NCBI GenBank assembly: GCA_016841825.1
Contig: JAENYK010000005.1
Location: 124,001 to 188,000, forward strand
DNA from: Halothermothrix sp.
Lineage (GTDB): Bacteria; Bacillota; Halanaerobiia; DY22613
Direction: 5' to 3'
DNA length: 64,000 bases
The notes beneath the pieces are model-generated. The model was not told where the DNA came from and searched no databases. It saw only the letters and a list, made by a program, of their open reading frames with translations. A program made the translations under genes and the position numbers. How positions within the stretch are numbered: position 1 is the first letter of the stretch; every line of letters begins with the position of its first letter. Shown piece by piece: positions 1 through 10,900 of this stretch.

Positions 1-3000
1 TCTGGATGGCTATCAAGATATTCTAAGAACGCATTGAGCATAGAAGGCACAAAATGAATTATTGTAACCTTGCCTTTTTCAATCGCTTCCACTAAAAGTA
101 TTGGATCTTTTTCGCCACCGGGAGATAAGAGATATACACTACTTCCATATAAAGCCCATAAGAGAATTTCCCAGACTGAAATGTCAAATGTAAAAGTAGT
201 TTTGTGCAATATTACATCTTTGGAATTCAGAGAATATGTTTTCTGCATCCACTGAAGCCGATTAAGTAGAGATAAATGTTCTATCATCACCCCTTTAGGT
301 TCACCAGTTGAACCAGAGGTATATATAACATAGATCAGGTCTGAAGATTTATTTAGATTTTCGGGCTGAACAGTAGAGTAAAAGTTAAAATTACTCTCAA
401 CGGATAAATTGATCTCTTCAACACTTTGAGTAAATCTGGGTGGTACCTGACCCGCAGATTGGCTATTTACCAATACTAGCTTAGCCAGGCTATCCTGAAG
501 AATGTAAGCTATTCTTTCACTCGGGAATGTAGGAGCCATAGGTAAATAAGCACCTCCTGCTTTAAGAATTCCAAATATTCCATAAAACATATCCACAGAT
601 CGTTCGATCATTACTCCTACAATGGTATCAGATCCTACTCCTTTACTTCTCAAAAAGTGGGCGATTTGATTCGATCTCTGATCTAACTCCCGGTAAGTAA
701 TCGACCTGTCCTCCAAATAAATGGCAGCCGCATCGGGAGTTTTTCTCATCTGAACATTTAACAGATTTGAGATAACTTCTTCAGAATTAATGAATGAATC
801 GGTCGCATTTATTTCATTGTTTAACCAATTCCATTCCTCAGAAGTCATCAGTGATAATTCACTTACTTTCTTATCTGGATCTCGGACTACTTTTTGGATC
901 AACTGAATCAGATGTTTGGTCATTCTCTCGATAGTCGCTTCTTTGAAGAGGTGAGTACTGTATTCAATCTTACCTGCAAATTGATTGATTCCTTCGGCAA
1001 ATTCCAGTTTCAAATCATAGTCACTTACAATCTCTTTGCGAGAAAATTGCCTGAAATTAATCCCTCCATAACTGTTTTTCTTCTGTTCGGCGGTTGATTC
1101 TATGGAGCCAACATTGTGAAAAACATACATTACGTCAAAAAGAACCCCTCTACCAGGATCGCGCTTTGCCTTTAACCTGCTAACCAGTTCAGTAAAAGGA
1201 TAATCTTTATGTTGATAAGACTCTAACAGGTTAGCTTTGACTTTACTTAATAAGTTTAAGAAACTATCATTTTTGTCCACACACTGTCGTATAGCAAAGG
1301 TATTAACAAAGAAACCAATCAGACCCCACAACTGATCATGAGAACGGTTATCTGAAGGCGTTCCAATAATAAACTCCTGCTGTCTGCTGTATTTATGCAA
1401 AAGAATTTCAAAAAATGTCAGCATGATAATAAACAGAGTGCTTCCAGATCTTCTACTCAGATCTTTGATCTGTACTGAAAGCTCTTCTGGAATCTCAAAA
1501 CTAAGTGAGCTTCCGGCAAAACTCTTTTCTACGGGACGGGGATAATCAGTGGGTAGATTCAAAATTGGCAGTTCATCATCCAGCTTATGCAGCCAATATT
1601 TTTCACTATTAGCCAACTGGGAACTGGTCAGCTGCTGATTTTGCCAGTGAGCATAATCATAATATTGAATCGCTAATTCCATTAATGGATCTGATAAGTT
1701 CTGCACATAAGCCTCATATAGGTTACAGATGTCGCGCACAAAGATCAACACTGACCACCCATCAAAAATAATATGATGTACAACGAAACTGAACAGATAT
1801 TTATCTTCTGCTAATCTAAACAATTTTGCTCTAAACAGAGGTGCTTGTTCTAGATCGAAAGGTTCTCCTGCTTCTCGATCAACCAAATTAGTCATTAAAG
1901 CTTGATCATAATTGTTTAGTTCTTCAACCTCGATATTGACTGTCAAATGATCATATACTCCCTGCACTGGTTTACCTTCCAGCAAAGTGAAAAAAGTTCT
2001 AAAAGACGCATGACGTTTTATCATGGTCTGCAATGCCTGATTTAAAGCATTGAGATTTAACTTACCTTCTAATACCAGAGCCATAGGTTCATTATACACA
2101 ATCTCCTCTTTTTCCATCTGATGAACAATCCACAGATTTTTTTGAGATGGAGAGAGCTGATAATAACTTATCCCAGCTGCTTTAGTGATAGGAGTAGCTG
2201 ACGGTATAAACTGCTCTGAGTGGGATGCAGCAGCTATTTGCTGGTCGGCAATGATACTGGATGAATTTTTTGCTAGATCATTAAGATTTTCAATGATTTT
2301 AACTGCCAGAGCATTGATAGTCCCATATTGTAAAAGATATGATAATTCCAATGTAACTCCACAATATTTCTTAATATCATTGATTAAGAGCATGGCTCTA
2401 ATTGAGTCGCCACCCAGTTCAATAAAATCATCATCTGGCGTAATTATAGCTAACCCTAATCTGGATTTCCAGATTGTCAAAAGTAATTCTACAATTTCTT
2501 CAGTTTGCGGATTTGAGGAAAGCTCAAAACTATCCAGTATACCAGATGGGTCGCTCAGATAATTGGTTCTTGTTTCGTCAGCAGAATTCTCCATAGCTAA
2601 TTCATCTGACTTGAATCGAATATTGGTTTGAGCTTCTAAATCCAGATAGAGTTCATATTGTTTGCGGAATTCTCTTTTTCCAGAGTTAAGATTAAACCAA
2701 TAAGATTTTTTATCATAAGGATGAGCTGGCAGGGCAGTTCTTTGACCCTGCTGAATAGCTTCCCAGTTTAAATTATGTCCATTGATATACATCTGTCCAA
2801 GGGTAGTAGACCATGTTTTCCCCTGATCAGGTGCGTAACCAGTGTAGAATTCAATCCCAGTATTTGAGGTTATACATCTCTGAACTTCTTCACCCAACTG
2901 ACTTTCTTCAGTAAAATGAAGAAAAAGATTTCTTCCTTTACTAATCTGTGCCTGAATAAAAATCCGTAATTTTTCCAGATTGATGGAATTATCTTTATCA

Positions 3001-4865
3001 GTGATGGTTTGTTGTAACGCTTCCTCGAGACTTAAACGGTTCGATAAGACTGCTGAAACTTTTTCGCCTACTCCCAATCCAATCACACTCTTAGCTTTTA
3101 AACCCAACTCTGTCCAGATCTTTGCCTGAGTATAAAGAAAAGTAAAATACGCTATTCTGGGATTCTGTAGATCACTTATCTTCCGGCATTCAGCAATCCA
3201 TTTCTGACCGGGTAATTGTGCCCGTAAATAGTCGCTGTAATAAGCAGCATATTTTTCTTCATAATCAGGTAATAGAAATACTGGCTCAATCTTATTTACC
3301 TGCCTGGATTTTTCGTAAAGGCAGGAAGTATACAATTGATTCACCAATTCATCCCAATCCCCTGCCACAAAAGCACATCGCCAATCTGGATAATGCTTTC
3401 TTCCACAGTTTAAGGTATAACTCACATCTGTAAAATGGAGTTTTTCAAAATTATCAATCCGTTTATTCTGGAAAAAAGTCAACAGGTCATCTATTCGACG
3501 TTCCAACTGTTTTTTATTTTCCCCCGAAAGAGTAAATAACTGGTAAGGACTGAACATATCTGCTGATTTTTTTGGAGCTTCCTCCAGAATTACGTGACAG
3601 TTAGTACCACTCAATCCAAAAGAACTAACTCCAGCCCGTCTTGGAATATCACCAGCGATCGTCCAATTCTCCAGACTGGTATTAAGATAGACAGGTGAGT
3701 TTTTAAAATCTATAAATGGGTTAGATCTGGAGAAGTTAATGGTTGGTGGAATTTTTTGATACTTTAATGCCAAGATAGTTTTTAATAGACCAGCTAACCC
3801 TGCCAGGTTTCCCAGATGACCGATATTGGTTTTTACAGCACCAATTGGACAAAATTGTTTTTCAAAATCAGTATAATCGTTGGTAAATTCTCTGAAAGCA
3901 TCAGTAATCCCGGTAATTTCAATAGGATCACCCAATTTGGTTGCAGATCCATGAGTTTCAATATATGAGATAGTTGTCGGGTCAACTCCTGCACTTCGCC
4001 AGGCAGCCTGAATTACATCTTTTTGAGCCAGTGGACTGGGTGCAGTTAATCCATTGGATCTGGAGCCATCTTGATTCACAGCGCTTCCTTTGATCACTGC
4101 ATAAATATGATCTCTATCGTTAAGAGCTTGTTTCAGTGGTTTAATTATGATAGCAATTACTCCTTCTCCACCAGCAGTTCCATCAGCATCGGCTGAAAAA
4201 GATCGGCACTGTCCAGTAGGTGACATAACTCCCAAATCTGAATTTGTCTGCAAGGGAAGCTCGATTTTGATATTGGCTCCACCAACAATCGCCATCTGGC
4301 AATCTCCATTGACTACATTCTGAATAGCAGTATGGAGTGCAACTAACCCAGAAGAACATGCAGTGTCTATACTTAGAGCAGGGCCAGTAAAACCATTGAA
4401 ATACGCAATTCGTCCAGCCAGGTTTGCAGGTAAATTGCCAGCCAAAATATCCAGTCCATTCTCTGAAAGATAACGATAATACTCGGGATTTAAGTCGGTT
4501 AGAAATACTCCAACCGACTCTCCAGTTAACTGCTCACGATAATATCCTGCATCTGCAATTGCATCATTCACTGTCTCCAGTAGAAGTCTGTGGGCTGGGT
4601 CCATATTGCGGGCAACCTCGGGTAAAGTTTTGAAAAAGACAGTATCAAAAAGATCAATTCCTTCCAGATAACCATAAAGAGCATATTCCTTTGTCATATC
4701 GAAAAAGGGAGAGAGCCCTTTTCTGGAGGATGGTAACTTGCGGACACTGGCCCGTCCCTGAAGTAAGTTGTTCCAGAACTCAGTATAATTCTCGGCTTCT
4801 GGTAACTTAGCGGCGATTCCAATAATCGCCATATCTTTGACATGGGTTTGCTTTTGCATTCTCAA
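1..4865 (-). CDS. Hybrid PKS-NRPS, KS-(decayed AT)-PCP-C-A, 3' end beyond the window
   Basis: The gene would extend an aminoacyl chain with a ketide unit and then add an amino acid. Reading from the start, a ketosynthase domain has its catalytic Cys in DTACSS (about residue 170), the first His in THGSAT and the second in NIGH. A segment at about residues 520-720 lines up with acyltransferase plus post-AT linker but has lost the active motifs: GHSxGE reads GLGVGE (around 3066-3080) and the FPGQG region reads LPDYEEK. A carrier domain (LGGDSI), a condensation domain (HHIIFDG) and the first part of an adenylation domain follow, cut by the window edge. Visible pocket residues read D-V-W-H, the start of the usual serine code. 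The start is taken as TTG at 4865, 7 nt after GGAGGG (4873-4878); the ATG at 4859 is 13 nt away. It lies 48 nt after the four-module NRPS gene, so the two are probably cotranscribed. Confidence 0.9.
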   Translation of the reverse strand, partial: MRMQKQTHVKDMAIIGIAAKLPEAENYTEFWNNLLQGRASVRKLPSSRKGLSPFFDMTKEYALYGYLEGIDLFDTVFFKTLPEVARNMDPAHRLLLETVNDAIADAGYYREQLTGESVGVFLTDLNPEYYRYLSENGLDILAGNLPANLAGRIAYFNGFTGPALSIDTACSSGLVALHTAIQNVVNGDCQMAIVGGANIKIELPLQTNSDLGVMSPTGQCRSFSADADGTAGGEGVIAIIIKPLKQALNDRDHIYAVIKGSAVNQDGSRSNGLTAPSPLAQKDVIQAAWRSAGVDPTTISYIETHGSATKLGDPIEITGITDAFREFTNDYTDFEKQFCPIGAVKTNIGHLGNLAGLAGLLKTILALKYQKIPPTINFSRSNPFIDFKNSPVYLNTSLENWTIAGDIPRRAGVSSFGLSGTNCHVILEEAPKKSADMFSPYQLFTLSGENKKQLERRIDDLLTFFQNKRIDNFEKLHFTDVSYTLNCGRKHYPDWRCAFVAGDWDELVNQLYTSCLYEKSRQVNKIEPVFLLPDYEEKYAAYYSDYLRAQLPGQKWIAECRKISDLQNPRIAYFTFLYTQAKIWTELGLKAKSVIGLGVGEKVSAVLSNRLSLEEALQQTITDKDNSINLEKLRIFIQAQISKGRNLFLHFTEESQLGEEVQRCITSNTGIEFYTGYAPDQGKTWSTTLGQMYINGHNLNWEAIQQGQRTALPAHPYDKKSYWFNLNSGKREFRKQYELYLDLEAQTNIRFKSDELAMENSADETRTNYLSDPSGILDSFELSSNPQTEEIVELLLTIWKSRLGLAIITPDDDFIELGGDSIRAMLLINDIKKYCGVTLELSYLLQYGTINALAVKIIENLNDLAKNSSSIIADQQIAAASHSEQFIPSATPITKAAGISYYQLSPSQKNLWIVHQMEKEEIVYNEPMALVLEGKLNLNALNQALQTMIKRHASFRTFFTLLEGKPVQGVYDHLTVNIEVEELNNYDQALMTNLVDREAGEPFDLEQAPLFRAKLFRLAEDKYLFSFVVHHIIFDGWSVLIFVRDICNLYEAYVQNLSDPLMELAIQYYDYAHWQNQQLTSSQLANSEKYWLHKLDDELPILNLPTDYPRPVEKSFAGSSLSFEIPEELSVQIKDLSRRSGSTLFIIMLTFFEILLHKYSRQQEFIIGTPSDNRSHDQLWGLIGFFVNTFAIRQCVDKNDSFLNLLSKVKANLLESYQHKDYPFTELVSRLKAKRDPGRGVLFDVMYVFHNVGSIESTAEQKKNSYGGINFRQFSRKEIVSDYDLKLEFAEGINQFAGKIEYSTHLFKEATIERMTKHLIQLIQKVVRDPDKKVSELSLMTSEEWNWLNNEINATDSFINSEEVISNLLNVQMRKTPDAAAIYLEDRSITYRELDQRSNQIAHFLRSKGVGSDTIVGVMIERSVDMFYGIFGILKAGGAYLPMAPTFPSERIAYILQDSLAKLVLVNSQSAGQVPPRFTQSVEEINLSVESNFNFYSTVQPENLNKSSDLIYVIYTSGSTGEPKGVMIEHLSLLNRLQWMQKTYSLNSKDVILHKTTFTFDISVWEILLWALYGSSVYLLSPGGEKDPILLVEAIEKGKVTIIHFVPSMLNAFLEYLDSHP

Positions 4866-4880
4866 AGTAAATCCCTCCAT

Positions 4881-4911
4881 ATTAAAGTCGCATTAGCAGC
4901 AAGCTGTTAAA
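4881..4911 (-). repeat. Fragment of the dispersed intergenic repeat (copy E)
   Basis: This 31-nt piece matches only the distal end of the repeat seen at 39215, 51041, 53745 and 60234 (palindrome half-sites followed by GCGACTTTAAT). It fills the gap between the stop codon of the four-module NRPS and the ribosome binding site of the KS-NRPS gene. It may form a small hairpin just before the downstream start. Confidence 0.65.
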
Positions 4912-4913
4912 TT

Positions 4914-7900
4914 TTACATGATAAATTCTTCAATCTCATCGTCTGTTACCTCATTTTGTGAATCATCTACAACCTCCAATCTTGTGCAGATGAATTCCGA
5001 TATTGCAGAGATAGAATTATATTTAAATAAGTCGGTAATCGTCAATTCCATTTCTGGAAAAGCTTCTCTCAATTCACTAAAAACTTTCATTAACGATAAA
5101 GAGTTTCCACCAATAGTGAAGAAATTATCAGTAACTCCAATCCGTTCTCTTCCTAAGACCTGCTGCCAGATCCCAGCCAATCTCTCCTCTAGCTTATTAC
5201 GGGGAGCTATATATTCTTTCAGATTACTACCAAAATCTGGTTCTGGTAGTGCTTTATGATTGACTTTTCCATTAGAAGTCAGAGGAAGACAATCTAACAG
5301 CATAAAAGTGGTCGGAATCATATACTCAGGAAGTTTTTGCCCAAGATATTCCTGTAAACTCTGTAATTTGAAAGTAGCGCTATTCTCTTCTTTTATCACC
5401 AGATAGCCAACCAGATAATTTTGCTGATATTGATCAAATCGCTCTATGACTATCACATCCTGTATCTCTGGATATTGAAGAATATTCGCTTCAATCTCGC
5501 CAATCTCGATCCTGAATCCCCGTATTTTTAGTTGATGATCGATTCGACCGAGATATTCCAGAGTACCATCTTCCAAAAATCTTCCCAGATCCCCCGAACG
5601 ATAAAGCCTTTTAGCCGAATCAAACGGAGCTGTTATAAACTTTTCTTTGGTCAGTTCAGGTCTATGAAGATAACCCCGACCTAACCCCAAACCGCCAACA
5701 TAAATCTCACCCGGAACCCCAGGTGGAACCAGATTTCCCATCTTATCAAAAAGATATAGGGTTGTCGTATAAATCGGTCTGCCTATCAGACTCCGGTTAG
5801 TATCAGATATATCCTCAGTGCTAATCCTCTTATAGGTTACATGAACGGTTGTCTCAGTTATGCCATACATGTTTATCAGTTTAATCTCATCCGGGTCATA
5901 AATCTCCATCCAGGGGTTCAATTTTCTGAAATTTAAGGCTTCACCCCCAAAGATTACATAACGCAAATGTTGATTTAGGGAATGTTCCTGAGACATTTTC
6001 TCCATTTCTATAAAGTTATAAAATGCTGCAGGGGTCTGGTTTAACACCGTGACTTTTTCCCTTTTACAGAGCATTAGAAATGCTTCAGTGTTAATCCGTG
6101 TTTTCTGATCAACGATAATTAGTTTACCTCCAAAGAGAAGAGCACCAAAGATCTCCCAGACGGAAAAATCAAAACAATATGAATGAAACAGGGTCCAGAT
6201 ATCCTCTGAGTCAAAATCAAAGTTGGTTGGGGTAGATTTGAACAATCTGACAACATTTCGATGCTCTATCATCATCCCTTTTGGTTTTCCTGTAGAACCC
6301 GAGGTATAGATGATATATGCCAGATTATCTGCTTTAGCCGCCCGTTTCGGGTTTTTATCTCCAGTATCCCAGCTTATTTGATCAAGATAGACAATCTCAC
6401 CACTAAAATTCTCAGGTATCTGTTCCCGTAAACTGGACTGAGTAATTAATATCTTAACTCCGGAGTCCTCCAGCATGTAACTTAATCTCTCTAAAGGATA
6501 ATCAGGGTCAAGAGGTACATAAGCACCTCCAGCTCTTAAAATTCCCAAAATACTCACAACCATTTCCAATGAACGCTCGATCATTAACCCTACCAGCGTA
6601 TCGGCTACTACTCCTATTCTTTGCAGCAGTTCAGCAATTTGATTGGCCCGGGTGAGTAATCTGTTATAGGTGATCTGTTCTTCACCACCAACCACAGCGA
6701 TATTTTCTGCAAATCTGGTCACCTGTTCAGCAAAAATCTGATCAATTGTCATCCGTTCAGGATAGCTGGCTGGCGTCCGGTTAAAATCAATTAGTAAACT
6801 CCTTTTCTCTCCGGATGATAACAGGTCGATCGAGCCTAACACCCTGGAAGGGCTACTAATGATATTTCTGATAATATTCTTATAATGACCAGCCATTCTC
6901 TGAACCGTACTTTCTTTGAATAATTTAGTACAATAGTTAAATGTACAGTTTATCTGGCCTTCTTTTTCTACTGCAAGCAAAGTCAGATCAAATTTAGCAA
7001 TAAGATGTTCAAATAAATAGTCATTAAAAGTAATTCCCGGAAGTTTAATCTCTCGTCCGGCAGTTTCGGTATTTTGCAAGACAAATACTGTATCAAAAAG
7101 CGGATTACGTCCCAGATCACGTTCTAATTTCAGATTATCTACCAGCATCTCAAACTGATAATCCTGGTTTTCAAAAACTTTTAGCGTTTTATCCTTGACC
7201 TCTTTTAAGAAAGAGTTGAATGTTTTACCAAACTCAGGATAATTTTTAATGGCTAAAGTGTTGACAAACATTCCCACAACATTTTGCACTTCCGGATGAG
7301 AACGTCCTGCTATAGGTGATCCAATTATGATCTCTTCCTGGCCAGTGTATCTGGCCAAAAGTATATTATAGATAGTCAACATAATCATATATAGAGTAGC
7401 ATTATTGTGATTGGCCAACCCTTTTAATTCGGATACCAACTCTTCCTCTAATAAAAAATGCCAATTGTTCCCCTGATGGTTTTGAACCCTGGGTCGCGGA
7501 TAATCTGTCAATAGGTTTAAGACCGGAATCTCTCCTGCAAATTCCTGCAGCCAGAATCTTTCCTGTTCCTTAAATCTTCCGGTTGTCAACCATCTTTGCT
7601 GCCAGACAGCAAAATGACGATATTGAATAGCTGGTGGTGTCAATTTCTGACCATCATATCCCCGGATTAGATCGTGAATAATAATATCCATCGAAACTGC
7701 ATCGGAGATGATATGATGCATATCCAGTAACAGTAGATATCTCTCTTTACCTAATCTGAATAGTTTACTTCTGAATAAAGGCTCACAGGTTAGATCAAAT
7801 GGTCTGATAAATTGGGTAATTTCTCTCTTTATTACTTCCACAGAAGGTTGTATTTCTCTCTCCCATAACTCAAAAGCCAGGTCTGGATGAATCTTTTGAA

Positions 7901-10900
7901 CTACCTCTCCTTTGACCAATTTAAATGATGTACGTAAAGATTCGTGAATATTAATAATCTGTTGGAATATTTTATTAAGTCGCGGGGTATCTAAATTTCC
8001 CTGAATCTCCAATACAGCAGGCATGTTATAGTTAAGACTATCGGGCTCAAATTGATATAAGAAAAACAATCTATTCTGGGCTGATGAGACCGGATAATAC
8101 TCTCTTTCTTCTAGAGGTTGAATCTGCTGATAATCTATAGGTTTTGCCTGATCGACCAAATTTGCCAATCCTTGTAAAGTAGGTCTGACGAAAAATTGAC
8201 CAAGAGTTATCTCAACAGCGAACTGCTGATAAATTATAGTCAGCATCTGCATTGCTTTTAAAGAATGTCCACCCAGATGGAAAAAATTATCTTTAAGTCC
8301 TACCTGTTCTATTCCCAACTGTTCACGCCAGATTTTTGCTAACGCTTTTTCCAATCTGGTTACAGGCGGTTGATAGATAGCATTTGTCTGGTATTCAGGT
8401 AATGCCTGAAGATCAACTTTTCCGTTGGGAGTCAGTGGTAAATTGTCCAGCAGTATTAGGATATCAGGAACCATAAATTCAGGTAAGCTGGCTCTCAAAT
8501 TTTCCTTTATCGTTTCAGTTAATTTTTCATGAGAGATTGACATCTGTGCAGATTGCAGAATACTATTATCGGGTTCACCTGGAAGATCTTGTTGGATCGG
8601 CACATCTATTTGTGGGACAAAATAGGCAGCTAAGTATGGAATATCGTCATTCCCCTTCCGCGCTATCACCACTCCATATCTCACCATTGGGTGTTTTAAA
8701 AGCACCGCCTCAATCTCTCCCAATTCGATTCTATAGCCGCGAATTTTTACCTGATTATCACTCCGTCCCAGGAATTCTATATTACCATCGGGTAAATAAC
8801 GCCCCAAATCTCCTGTTTTATAGAGCCGGTGTTCAATCACTCCAGGATTAACAGATGAGGTTCTGAAAGGATCTGGGATAAACCTCTCCTCTGTCAACTG
8901 GGGACGATTTAGATAACCCCTGGCTACACCATCTCCTCCAATATACAGATCGCCTACAACTCCAAGGGGAACAGGATTTAGATATTTATCCAGAATGTAG
9001 ATTTGAACATTATAAATTGGTTTACCGATGGGAACAAGACCATCCAACTCTGGTAGATTATATTTCTCAATATACCAACTTGCATCTACTGCAGCTTCTG
9101 TAACCCCATAACAGTTAGCGACAATGAATTGATTGTGATACCGTTCCACAAGTTGACGATAATCGACCAGATGCCAGGAATCGGCCCCAATTAACAGATA
9201 CCTGAGATCTCTTAGTTCCAACTGCTCTTGCTCGATATAATCCATTAATGGAAGTAAAAGACCCGGTGTACCGTTAACAATATTTATGCGATAATCTGCT
9301 AATAAGCTATATAGAGCAGGCAATGAACTCCGTTCATCTCCGGCAATTACCATAAGACCCCCACAACAGATAGAGCGACAAATATCGGCGATAAATACAT
9401 CAAAAGAAAAACTGGCTAACTGTAATAGATGGGGGATGTAGTGATCCAGATCGAACTGTTCTTTCCAGGAATAATGAGAGTTCAAAAGATTTCGGTGTTC
9501 AACCATAACCCCTTTTGGATTGCCTGTAGAACCTGAAGTATAGATAACATAAGCCAGGTTTACTCCGTTGAGCATAATTTCAGGATTTGCAGTGGATTCC
9601 TTACCCAGTTGAAGTGTCAGATCATCTAGCACCAGGTGTTCTCCTGCCCAGTCTTGTGGAATCTTTGACACCTGTTCAGACGAGGTAATTAACACCTCAG
9701 TTCCCGAATCTTGCAGCAGATAGCGAATTCGTTCTTCAGGATATAGTGGATCAATCGGTATATAGCCAGCACCAGCTTTTAAGACTCCCAATACTCCAGA
9801 GATCATTTCACCTGTTCGGTTAAGCATAATTCCCACTTTTTTTTCGATCCCAACTCCATGTTTCAATAATAAATGGGCCAATTGATTCGCCTGTTGGTTC
9901 AATTCTCCATATCTCCAATTTTTACTGCCCGCGGCTACAGCGATTTTATCAGGTTGAATATCAGCATATGTTTCGAATAACTGATAAATCAATTTGTCTG
10001 TAGGATAGCATCTGGCGGTTTGGTTAAATTCTTGTATTAATTGCTTATTTTCTTCTGATGATAATATAGGAACTAGCCCAAGTTTCTGAAACGGATTACT
10101 AATAATAGCTCTCAATAGATTCAGATAATGATCCATCATCCTGGCTATTGTATTTGAATTAAATAGTTTAGTGCTGTAGATCATTTTAAACATTATACCA
10201 TCTTCTTTATCAACAGCAGTCAGGTTAAGATCAAATTTAGAGATTTGAGATTTTATCGGGAACGATTTAATCTCTACTCCCTGAAGTTTAATACCTTCTC
10301 CCGCAAGAATACCTGTTTGAAAATCAAACATGGTGTCAAATACAGGATTGCGACTCAGGTCGCGTCTCAATTCTAACTTTTCTACCAGGAGTTCAAATGG
10401 ATAATCTTGATTTTCCAGTGACTGCAAAATCAAAGTTTTAATCTGTCCAAGGTATGTTACAAAATTTGTCTCCAATCTGGGATAGCTGTGAATTGCCAAG
10501 GTGTTAACAATCATTCCAATTACTTCTGCTAAATCTCGATGAGAACGACCACTAATTGGTATGCCTACCACAACATCTTCCAGATCCGTATATCGAACTA
10601 AAAGAAGTTTATATATGGCCAGAAGGAGCATAAAGACTGTTACTCCTTGCTGCTCTGCCAATTCCCGAATTTTAGAAGTGAATGCTCGATCAATAGTCAC
10701 CTCGACTGAATCACCGGCAAAGTTCTGAATTTGTGGTCTAGCTCGATCCAGTGGTAAGTTTAATACAGGTATTTCGCCTGCAAACTGATCAAGCCAATAA
10801 TCTTCCTGAGCCTTGAATCCGGAACTCTCAAACAGTTCACTCTGCCAGGCTACAAAATCACGATATTGGAATTTAACATTCGGTAAGTTTTCACCGGCAT

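Noticed and set aside
4918-5259. Plus-strand frames inside the NRPS genes (for example 4918-5259, 8537-8851, 36497-36772)
   Set aside because: They are antisense shadows of long coding frames and have no recognisable motifs.
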